Assembly (NCBI GenBank): GCA_017590115.1 | Contig: JAGGNK010008781.1 | Span: forward strand, 5,187,371 to 5,251,370 | Direction of reading: 5' to 3' | Origin: Montifringilla adamsi | Lineage: Eukaryota; Chordata; Aves; Passeriformes; Passeridae | DNA length: 64,000 nucleotides | Shown: piece after piece, positions 1 through 10,100 of the stretch | Layout of the letters: each line of letters opens with the position of its first letter | Position numbering within the stretch: position 1 is the stretch's first letter | Translations under genes and position numbers: made by a program | Notes under the pieces: generated by a model | What the model saw: only the letters and a program-made list of their open reading frames with translations | What the model was told of the DNA's origin: nothing | Database searches by the model: none

Positions 1-1654
1 GAGTGTGACAAGGACAGGTTCTACCCAGGGGGTGTGAATGCCACAAAACAATCCTCAGCAGAATCCAATTACCAAATTCCTTCAGGTAAATAATCTTCCA
101 ACACATTCCACATGTTCACAAACAGGAGCAGCAAGTGACATAAGAATTGTTTTGATCATTCCTTTCTCTGCTTCTCTCACAGCTTCTCTCTGTTCAGAGG
201 GCATGTGAATACCAGAGGGGGGCAAAGGGATGGGACCACCCAAGGCCCATTCTTTGTGTTGAATTTGGCTTTATCCTGGTTTACATAGTGATGGAAGTTA
301 TCCTGTGGCAAAATGTTTTCCTTAAAACAAAGCAGCCAGGAAATACACTTCCACTTTGAGGTTCTCCAAAATTGTAATTCAGGGAAAATGACAGGATTTA
401 CTTAAAATAATGCATTCTAAATATATTGATTTGCTTTAGTTCATGAGCATAAGCTTTCATTTTTCACGTTTTCCACAGACATGCAGACTTTTGCTTTCCC
501 TCTGTTTTCAAGCAGAGGGAAAGCAAACACACAGATATAAAACCAGGTAAGCTGGAAAGAAAAAACAACCACAAGCTCCACACTTGTGTTCCAGTGGTGC
601 ATCCTCTTCCCCAGGGGTGACCCATGGCCCTCTCTGCAGCTCCTGGCTCCCCTTTCCCTGGAGAAGCCATCATCCCCCACATTTCCTCTTGCCAGGAGCC
701 AGAACCAATGAGGCATTATCCAAAGGAAAGAAATCCAGATAAAACTCAGTGTTGCCAAACACTCCTCCCCCACATAAAAGGCTGTAAACCCTCAGCAGGC
801 TCTTCCTATGGACACCTATTTCCATGGAAGTCCGGTGACTCAGGCCTGCCCTGGCTCTGGCCATGGGGAGCAGCAGTGATCAGGGCTGTACATCTGTTTC
901 CCCAAGCATCCAGGATTTTCCTTTATTTGGTTTTTCAGTCCCTGCTGCTGCTCCTTCCCCATATGGACAACATTTGTGTGGTGTTTGCTCAGTCCCCAGC
1001 CCTCTGTTTACAGCTGCATCCTGCCACACACGAGTGTCACAAGCAGCCACATCCTGCTGACCCCAGGCCTGGCACAGCCCAAGCACTTGAGCCCAGCTCC
1101 AGCCCAGAGGAGGGAACGCTGCCCCAGGAGCTGCTCCCCGTGGCAGGGCTCCAGCCCAGGCTCAGCCTGAGGCAGAGCCAGCCCTGCCAGTGGCCCCTGG
1201 CTGCTCTGAGTGTGCGGTCCTGCGGCCCCAGAACAGCTCTGTGTGTTTAGTTTCATGTCTCCAACACTTCCCTGCAGTACAAGGGCACCAGGAAGATTTA
1301 ACTCATCAAGTTCCAGCTGGCATTGGTATGGAGAGACTCTCATCCCTTTAGCACTGTGCTCACTCACAACCCTCAGAGCTCCTCCCAGCCCTGTGAGTCC
1401 TCTGCTATGAGATAAAAGTAAATACTGGTGCTCCCAGCACCTGTCAGGAGGAGGAAAAGGAATTTCCAATGAGCAGTGGTAACAGGAACACTGCACTGCA
1501 CAAAAAGGGGAGGGAGGAAGCTGCAGAGGGAGCTGAGAGCTGCCCTGAGTTTTCAGCCACGCTCTGCCACAGGATGTGGTCACACAGGGGAGCTGGGCAG
1601 AGAGCAGAGAGCCAACAATCACCCTTCCCCAAATCCTTCCAGATAAGAGACTGA
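1..1654. other. Intergenic sequence beyond TTC28 3' end
   Basis: No exon, RNA gene or clear repeat was recognised apart from the hairpin at 490-527. In human the next gene on this side is PITPNB (from memory), but none of its coding sequence is visible here. The 208-codon plus-strand open frame at 624-1250 is Pro/Ser/Cys-rich, has no homology I recognise, and is treated as chance in GC-rich DNA. Part of this stretch could still be 3' UTR. Confidence 0.5.
490..527. repeat. Perfect 15-bp inverted repeat with 8-nt loop
   Basis: Positions 490-504 (tttgctttccctctg) are exactly complementary to 513-527, with loop ttttcaag. The stem does not extend beyond 15 pairs, so it is short for a pre-miRNA. 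It lies in the putative intergenic stretch beyond TTC28. Confidence 0.8.
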
Positions 1655-1674
1655 GGCACTGAGAGAACTCATGC

Positions 1675-1680
1675 TTTAAT
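1675..1680 (-). terminator. Candidate distal polyadenylation signal ATTAAA
   Basis: ATTAAA on the minus strand, followed by AGCATGAG and then T/G-rich sequence (GGGTGATTGTTGGC some 60-70 nt further on). It sits at the edge of an AT-rich segment that looks like a terminal 3' UTR. It is the most distal credible signal before GC-rich, UTR-unlike sequence. Confidence 0.4.
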
Positions 1681-3904
1681 AGACACTGAAATCACAAAGA
1701 AGAAAAGGCCAAATGCCTTAGCAATTTCAATAAAAATATGAAAATCTTTTTACATGGTAAATCTCATAATATAAAAAGTTTAATGCTGTCTGGAAACAGA
1801 GTTTTAATTTACAAAGAAAGTCCATAGAGGCCAAACATGGCTAACACTGCACGTAGGGAGAGTGCTGAAGGGCTGCTGCTGGGAAGCCTCTGCTGACCAT
1901 CCTCTCTGGGTCACTGTCTCCAGTGCTCTTCTGCAGCTGAGGGACGAGTGTCCACACACACGTGCAGCCCTGCTGGGCAGCATGGCAATGCAAAGAACCC
2001 AAAACTGCTCAAACCCATTATCACCATCCAGCTGAAACTACCGATGCTTCCTAACAGATTCTCAGACACCTCTGTGGCCCTGGATCTGTTCTGCAACTTG
2101 GAAGAGATGTTCACAGAACGAGCTTGCCCTAATGAAAGAAAATATGGCCTAGAGTGATATGCATGGGTGTAGCACCCCCTCAATGCTTTTTCCTTGTTTC
2201 AGTAAGGTATAATTAAACAGAAGGAAAACCAGTATCAGGCCAGAGGTACAGGCTAACCAACAAAATCAAAGTAAACTAGGTTTTGATCACAGGGGTTGTT
2301 TACTGTTCCCACTTAGATGGAGCTAAAGACAGTCAATAAAAAATCTGAAATCTCACACAGTAAAACGTACAGGGCAAAACCAAAACATTCTGTGGCCTTG
2401 GGGAACGGTTGCATGTGGCAGGTTTAATGTGGAAGTGGTTAATACCTAATTGTTATTGCTCACTGTATTACGCAGTGTTGTCACTTGTACCATGCACAAA
2501 TACAACAACGACAAATGCATTAAACCCACAGAAGGAATTCTAACAGCAAATGGAGAACGTGTGATTTTCATTTCCTGAATTTCTCCACGTATTGGGCAAA
2601 CCTGATAAAACTCTTTTTTTTTTTTTCCTCACAAAGGGGTTGTTTCTCATTCAGGAGGTGGAGGAGTGAGGGACAAGGTGTGCAGTGTCTCCCAGCCACG
2701 AGTAAGCATGCATTTCATGGCTCCTGGCAAGCCAATGGAAGTGACCTGTGCCAAGTCAACGGAGACCTATTTCCCAAAAGACTTGTTCTAGTGACACTCA
2801 CCTTCCATATTTATACAACATCAAATTCCCCAAATACTGAACTTTCTCTACATCTGAACCCTTCCCTGCTTCTAATGCTCCCCCCTCCTTAAAAACAACA
2901 ACAGAAGAACCACTCCCCCACACCCCCCACCCCGATTTAGCTCTGTCTGAAAGCTTTAAGCCAGCATGAAACCTGCTGGAGCACAGAAATGGGTTGTAAC
3001 AAAATGGCAGCATAGAATTTCTACAGGTTAAAAGATCCTTTAGTTATGGAAGTAAACTACAACAAAGAGGCTTATTTCTGGCGTGTTATGCAGCACTACA
3101 GGGAGTATTTGCTGTTGCTATAAACAAAAAGCTGCCCACTTCCATCCTGGGTGTTCCTGGGATGTCGTTTCAAAAAATTTATGCTGGTTAGAAACAGAGC
3201 GGGTCACATGAAGTCTCTCAGCAGTCCTGTGACCACAGCAAGTGGCATGATCAACAGCATCTCTGTCTCCACAAGGGGCAGACGCTGTGCTGACTCATTT
3301 TGGCCCACTATTCTAATTTTTCCTGCCAAATGACACGAAGGTGATGTTTAGCACCAAACCATCACAGGAAGATGTCATGTACGGACAAATAACTTGCATC
3401 ATGATGAGTTGAACAGATTGACTCAACTGTTCTGCTACATTGTGTATGAGTAGGTAACTACTCCTTCTCTCTGCACTGAAAACTTTGGTGATCCCCCCTC
3501 CCTTGTTAGCTAGCTGGCTGTAACAACCCAGCCCAGTATCCCTTTGCCTTTAGTGCTTGTGTTAATTTCTTGCCATGATAAAAAGGAAAACATTCTCCTG
3601 AAACCAGCAGACTCCAGAATATTCTCACAGCATGCATCTGATTATGCCTGTGAGTAAGCTGAGCCTAAGCATTCTCGTGTTTCCATATCAGAACTGAATT
3701 CTCTGCCCTGCTATCATGCTTTTCCTCCAAGATCCCTAAGAAAATCACAAATTATCAGATCCACATTTACAACAAGAGCATCCAGCCATGCTAAGTACAA
3801 TTCTCTGCATCAGCAACGTACCTCTGGTACGTCCACAGAGCTGCCTGCACTCTCCATTCAGCTGCAAGACTGGAAGTTGACTTCAGATCCAGCTCAAACT
3901 CAGG

Positions 3905-4075
3905 GCCTAATGAATTCAGCCTCACAACACCTCTGTGAGGTAGGTAGGTAAGTATTACTATCCCCATTTAGATAGAAAGGGAAGACGAGGCACGGAGAGG
4001 TGAAGTGATTAGCCTTCAGTCACTCAGCCAATTCTGGGAGTGCAGAATAGCCACCAAAACCTTGGTGATACAGTG
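3905..4075 (-). mobile_element. MIR (CORE-SINE) copy
   Basis: Read on the minus strand, the stretch matches the MIR core as I know it: CTCACCTCTCC-type 'acttcacctctccgtgcctc', then 'aaatggggatagtaatactt' and 'acctacctcacagaggtgttgtgagg'. The whole element, including weaker 5' sequence near 4060, covers about 170 nt. MIRs are ancient amniote SINEs. The element is in sense orientation to TTC28 and inside its probable 3' UTR. Boundaries are approximate. Confidence 0.85.
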
Positions 4076-4404
4076 CTCTGACTTCACAGCCTGCCAATCC
4101 TTGCGTGGATCTGAGCTGACGTGGCGGGGTCGATGCTGCCGCGTGCCCACGGCTTCAGTGCATGTAAACGATCCCTGGGATCCTGATCACATCACTGCAT
4201 TCCACAGCCACCTAGAAACCATCTCCAGCCTGCCCCTAACTCCTAAACCCCACCTAGCCTAGGGAAGCTGACTCTTTTATCGCCCTGGGGGTGCTCTTGG
4301 TCCCCTTTCCTCCACTTGTCAGAGGGCACTCAGGTTCTGCATGCAGCCCCTCCGCTTGCTGCCTCGCCTTCTGCCTCCAGCTGCACCAACAGCTGCTCAC
4401 ACTG

Positions 4405-4460
4405 CCACACCTGCTCCAAATGAAACTTGTTTCCACACCTGCTCCAAAGGAAACCTGCCT
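4405..4460. repeat. 28-bp tandem duplication
   Basis: Two adjacent 28-bp units begin with ccacacctgctccaaa (4405 and 4433) and differ at a few later positions. A third partial start (ccacag) follows at 4461. The repeat lies within the probable TTC28 3' UTR. Confidence 0.75.
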
Positions 4461-4792
4461 CCACAGCAGGGAAAAGGTTCCCAGACCTGCCTGTGCTGAG
4501 CCCTGGCAATGATTTAGCAGGATTGAGGAGGGTTTTTTTTGGTCTGGTGATGTCTGAATCACACACACTGATGTCACATTCTTGCCTGCTGTGGAACTGC
4601 AAAATAATGTTCTGAGCTGCAGCATCTGCTATCTTTTTTCTGTGCTCACTGAGCAGAGATGTAAGTACTGCCCAAAACCTGCCAGGATAAAAAGTTCACC
4701 TTCAGGATGTGGTGTGCCAGAGAGACCAGAGCACACAAATCTAGAACTTGTCTCTCTGACACACTCACTACCACACACGCAGGCTCACCTGC

Positions 4793-4798
4793 TTTATT
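4793..4798 (-). terminator. Candidate proximal polyadenylation signal AATAAA
   Basis: A canonical AATAAA on the minus strand, 737 nt after the stop codon. The downstream region contains GTGTGTGGTAGTGAGTGTGTC, a G/T-rich element about 15-35 nt away. Use of this site would remove the MIR and the tandem duplication from the mRNA. Confidence 0.4.
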
Positions 4799-5534
4799 AG
4801 GCCCCTAACATTTCCTTTGAGCAGACCAACCAGCAAAGTCTCATCTGAGGACTTTCCCTCCAAAAAAGTTACCTGAGATGCAGATTTTAGAACAGGGCAC
4901 CTCTCTCCTCTTGTCTTTGTTTCACCAGTCTCTAAATGATGCAACAGAACTGCCAGATCCTGCTGCTATGGAGTTTTACTGACAGCAGTTTCTGGTTTGG
5001 CCAACCTGGCAGAGGTATCTTAGAGGCATGTGGTCTCCTCTGTCAGCCTGTGAAAGCAGTCGAGTAAATGGCTCACCTTTCTCCAGGCAGAGACTTGTAC
5101 CTATGTTCTTTGTGGTACACAGCAATGTTCTGCCTCCTCTCCCTTTCCTCTCCAACCCCTGATATGTGTGATTTCTGTACAAAAAGCCAGCTGTAAAACT
5201 TCTGGTTAAGAAATATGAGGAGGTGGCTTAAAAGCCAGTATTTAATGGGCAGACAACCAGATGCTTTGCACCTGCTGCTGCAAATACTGAATACTACAAA
5301 GAACCTGCTATCAGGTGAGTCTGGCCAAGGTCCTGATAAGGGAAACAAAAACCCATGTGTGTGAGGCCGTGTGCCCCCACAGTGACAGCAGGCCAGCCTG
5401 TCCCATCCCTGGGCACTGCCAGCTGAGGGCATGACCACGGCTGCTTAGCTACTGGTTCTGTTTTGGTAAAGGCAAGTGGGCAGAAGCAAATACTTCAACA
5501 TGACTGTAAGTCATCAGCTGGTACTTGGGGTATT

Positions 5535-7159
5535 TCAACATTTGGAGGAAGGGAAAAATCTTCCTGGTGACAAAAATTTGTACCCGTTCCCAGCTGGCAG
5601 CCTCAGGGGACGCACAGCTCCCAGAGTGTTGCCAGGTGAGGAATGAGCTGATGTCATGGAATTTGTGGTTTCAGGGCATCTGTGTCCATTTGGAGGGATC
5701 TTCTGTGGTGAAGCAGCAAGGTGTTGCCCAATAGACAGGTCCTTCAGTTCCAGCTTCTCTGCACTTTCTTCTTTGCTGTGCCGTGGTGATAAATTGAGCA
5801 AGCTGAGAACATCTTTCTTAGAAGTCATTGTTCCAGGAGCTCCTCGGAGAATCTTTATTGGACCAGTGGAGTGGTGGGGAGTGCTTTGCCAGAACATCTT
5901 TAAGTTGTGAATTGCTTGCACTTTTTCATCGATGGCAGCCAATTTTAATTTGTCAATGTCTGGGGCATCAGCTGGGCTTGAGCGAGCAGAACCAGCTGAG
6001 GAATAAGAAAGAGCAGGAGATGGAGTGCTGCCACCAGGGGACTGATGCCCTGAGCTCGGAGAGATATTTCTGGGTGATTTAGAAATGTGAGCACTATAAG
6101 GAGAGCTGGGGTACTTGAGTTTAAAGGGGGGCTGCTCAGTTAAGGACCCATGTGAGTCACAACCCGGAGATGGCTGCCCACTGTACTGACCTGTGCCTTC
6201 TCTGTTTGACATCTCTGACGTTGTGGGGCTGTTATAGCCAGAGCTCACCTTCTGAAGGGATGAACTCCTTGTTGGAGGCTTTGGTTTGATGGCAAGAGGT
6301 GAAGAAGACTGGTTCCTCTGGCTGGAGCTGAGCGGGCGGCTGAAGGCGCTGGTCTCCGAGGAGCGGAATGCGGACACGCCGCCGGGGCTGGGAGCCCCAT
6401 CCTCTGAGCTGTTGCTCTTGCTGATCTGGCTGCTGCTTCTCTGAAGACGTTCAACAGCAATGAGGTGACTCTGAGTTTCCTCCAGAATTTTTTGGGCCAG
6501 CTCTTGCGGATCAAGCTTTGGATTACTGTCCTCCTGGGATTTGACGGTGCTGTCAGTCTCAGTGCTAGACTGGTCAGATTCCCCAGTATCAGAACTTGCA
6601 AGCTTCCCAACTTTTTGGAAAGGTGAATTTGGGCTGGGGATGAGAGTCATTTTAACAGGAGAATTTGGAGTACTTATGCTCCCTTTGGAGTTGATGGATG
6701 CTTTAATGCCTCCGTTCTGACTAGTTTTGGGTTGTTTGTGATCAGGGGAAAATCTTGGTTTTATGTTTTCTTGGTAACTGGCTAAAGGCTCGTTGCTGAT
6801 TATAGAGAAACCTTCATACTCTTCCTCATCTTTGCTGGCTGCAGTGGCTTGTGGTGACAGCTGGCTCTGAGCTGCAGACCTGTGTGGATAGATATTCTTG
6901 GGCCTCTCATAATCCTGCCGCCCTCTGTGTCCTGCCCCATCCAGCGTGTTCTCTGGCTTGGAAACAAAGCTCATGGAAGAAGCAATGGAGCTCAGGCTGT
7001 ACACAGAAATGGCATCTGAGGCAAGGCTGTCTGGACAGGTAGGAGAGAATGGAGGGTTTTGATACTGGGGTACAGGGTTGGAAACAGACTGAGCAGAAGC
7101 CAGTGACTCCAGTGATGAGGAACTGTCCAGGCTAAGGCGCTTGGGCAGCTCTGTAGAAT
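5535..7159 (-). CDS. TTC28: TTC28 terminal coding exon u: Ser/Pro-rich tail and stop
   Basis: 1625 nt, residues 1812-2352 and TGA (5537-5535). The acceptor is tttttcag|ATTCTA, and the first Asp codon is split with the previous exon. Composition is dominated by Ser, Pro, Thr, Lys and Gln, predicting disorder. Many Ser-Pro/Thr-Pro sites are visible (STPNSPVKMTLIPSPNSPF) that proline-directed kinases could use. Two predicted helices stand out: DPQELAQKILEETQSHL (about 2029-2052) and IDKLKLAAIDEKVQAIHNLK (about 2212-2236). The last residues are LSPGRFFPSSKC, as in the human protein. It is the largest exon in the window. Confidence 0.97.
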
Positions 7160-10100
7160 CTGAAAAAGAAAAGACAACAGTATTTACAAACATGCCCCTA
7201 GAAACACCGTAAAATCAAATAACACCAGATAATATTCTATCAGAATTAAGAGAAAATGCTGCAAAACATGCCCTCAGGCTCTGTGCTACCAGCTACTGCT
7301 TAGGTAAGGAAAAAGAAGTGCACAGCCTAGGCAAGAACCTCTGTCCAAGTATCCTAGATGGAAGTTCGTAATTATATCACATATATATTACTCATTTTAT
7401 ATCTCAACACAAAGAATGAATTATTTGTCCTCCAGCCACTGGACCTTATTTCCAGCTTCTGCTCAGACAAGTCTTTCCCACACAAAAATAACATTTACTC
7501 CAGTCTCTGTATCACATCTGGTCTATGTGACATGTGTGTGACCTCTGCAATGATGCAAGTGTGAGATTTCAGCAGAAGCCATTCTGATCAAATCATCAGA
7601 TGACACAAGAGCAAAAACACACTGAGTGGCTTTACCAAAAAGTGCCAGCAAGGATTGTAGAGCAAAGTGCATGGTCCTCCTGGTAGCTTGTTTCCCAGTT
7701 TTCAGAATGACCTCCTCTTGGCCAACTTCACAAAGGTCAAAACCTGTAGTGGGACATGGAACAGAAAATTACAGCTCACAGAAATCTGTCTCAAATAAGA
7801 GTAATGTCATTTATAAAACAGACAGAACAGAGAGGTATGACAGCCTGCAGCACCCTTGGAAGGATGACTTCACCTCTCACGTGCAGTTTGTTGTCTGTTA
7901 TTTTTTACTGCTTAGCACACCTTCTCCAAGTGTTGGGAGTTTTGTGGCACTGGACTGGGAGCACACACACTCATTAAGAAGTCACTCCTGTCAACATTTC
8001 TGTAGCTGAAAATTACTTGGAGTTGTCAGGAAATTATATACCAAACACATCTCAGGGGACAATGTTCTACATGCATAACAATTTACTATTAATTCCAGGT
8101 TTCCTCACAGTAATAAAGCTGAAGAGCACAGACCTTGGACTTTGGCAAAGGCAGGCTGGGCTGCAGGGGGCAGACAAACGTGAAGCTGTGAGTCTTATCA
8201 GTGTTTCAAGCCCCCATATGAGACACCAGCAATGGGTTTAGAGAGACAACAGAAAGAAGTGTTTTCCTACCTAGAGCTGCCAGAAACTCATGACAGCCAG
8301 GCAGCCTCCAGAGCTGGACACTGATGGAGACCTGGATTGGTGCAGAGGGGAAATCTTGCTCCTTTTCTCCTGCTTGAAGTTGAACCAGGACTTGATGCAG
8401 CTGAAGACAGCAATACAGACATTAGCCATTCCTTACAAGTCACATCACTGCTTCTCTTACAGACACAGATAAAGCAATGGCCTCTGCACACCCTTTCCCT
8501 GGACACCCAGTTCAGCTGCTGCTCCTGAACAGAGCAGTGAGATGGGAAGGTCTGGGAAGAAGGACAGTTCAGGGACAGCAACATCAGACAGACTGGAACA
8601 GCAGTAAAGGCAGGGACAGAACAGGGGTGAGGGCTGGGGGGGTGCCAGTGGAAACTGAGCAAGAAGGAAGCACAGCAGGAACATCTGTGAAGGGAAAGAA
8701 AAGGAAAGAGAAACTCTGGGGCTGCTCACAGAAATATACTAAAGCCCATTCCATGACTGAGCCATACTCCTTATACAAATCCTAAGAAACTCATTAACTG
8801 GGCAGAACAAGTCATATGAAACCATGGAAGACTTTCCTAACATCTCCATGGCCTCCAGGAAAGAAGTTTCCCAACTGTGCCCAAGGGACAGGAGCAGCAA
8901 GCTAGAGAGAAAATGTGTTTATGAAGATCTGACACAAATTAAGATGCCAGGATCCCATGTAATTCACCAACACAGCCAGGGCAGCAAGGATGGAAAGCCA
9001 TTAATCAGGGACCAGCTAACCTCAGGACCACCCATCTCTCACAACCCACAAAAGCTTACACAGGCCTTTTTCCACAGTAGCTGTGTGGAGCAAATCCCAG
9101 GCCTGAGAGCGGGTGCAGACACGGAGCAGCACAGGGCACGGGTGTGCAGTGACCCCAGCACTGCACCCTGCACAGCAGTGTCCCCCCGTGCACATCATAC
9201 TCACCATTGCCACCACATTTTTAACAGCCTTCGGGCAGCAGGCAACAAGAAAGGAAAAGAGGAGAAAAGAACATGGGTTACTCTGTGCTACAAAGTGCCT
9301 GTGCTGAGGAACCTTGCAGGGACACATCCATGGGCGAGCCAGCACCCTGACTGCCAAGATGCTCTGTCCAGAGAAAGAAGGGAGCAATGGGAATGGCCTG
9401 AGCTGGGAATCCAACAGCATGGGAACAGGCAGCTGGAATCTGGGAGTGCCCAGCTCATGACAGCTCAGACACTTAGCAGGCAGACACTCAGGCCAACCCA
9501 CACTCTGGCAGGAGGCTGAACATAAAACAGCCCTTCTCTTGTTTCCTCTGGGACGCAGCACTGGCGCTCAGTGCAGGCAGAAATCCCTAACTTTTCCTTG
9601 CACATGCAGCGTCTGAATTGCTGTCTTTTGTGGCTCCTGCCTTCACTTTTGCACTCAAAATAAGCATTTTCTATCCAGTGCAGCTGCTCAGGCTCCCACC
9701 TTGCTGCTTCACTAATGCCAAAAGCACTCACTCCCCTGTGATGCTGGTCACCCACTGAGGAAAACCAACCAGCAGCACCCAGTGACTGAAATGTCTGACC
9801 TCCTGCTTCTGTCTGGAAGAAAGTCTGCTTTCCTCTGGGATAGGCAGAGCCCCAGCTGCTCACACCATGAACTGCCAAGAGGCAGGAGAGGAAAAACGCA
9901 ATCACCACAACGGAGGGGAGAGCTGCTGAAAACCAACATGTAACAGGATAGACTGGTGCAAAAGGGAATTCTGCCAGGGGTCTGGGCTATGGAAGAAAAC
10001 TTGCAATATCCCTGCCAGTGTTTACTCTGTGGGGCAGTGAGGAAAGGGTGAGTGTGTCTTTTGTTACTTGTGTACAGCCAGCTGAATGTTTTTCCTTGGG

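Larger units (their letters stand above)
1655..5534 (-). other. TTC28: Probable TTC28 3' UTR
   Basis: No coding sequence follows the TGA. An ATTAAA (plus-strand tttaat, 1675-1680) lies at the end of an AT-rich block (1675-1830) and is followed downstream by GT-rich sequence, so cleavage near 1655 is plausible. An AATAAA at 4798-4793 could give a short 3' UTR of about 0.75 kb. The region includes a MIR SINE (3905-4075), a 28-bp tandem duplication (4405-4460), and an A13 run in transcript sense (2614-2626) where oligo-dT could misprime. The end is inferred. No transcript evidence is available. Confidence 0.5.

Noticed and set aside
624..1250. 208-codon plus-strand open frame
   Set aside because: Composition is Pro/Ser/Cys-rich with no domain. 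It lies in GC-rich flanking DNA, and similar frames occur on the other strand. No promoter or splice support was seen.
1636..1668. Short MIR-like stretch (agataagagactgaggcactgagagaa)
   Set aside because: It resembles the MIR core over only about 30 nt, too short to separate from chance by eye.
8824..9519. 231-codon plus-strand open frame
   Set aside because: It overlaps the real minus-strand microexon and its splice sites and shows no protein family features.
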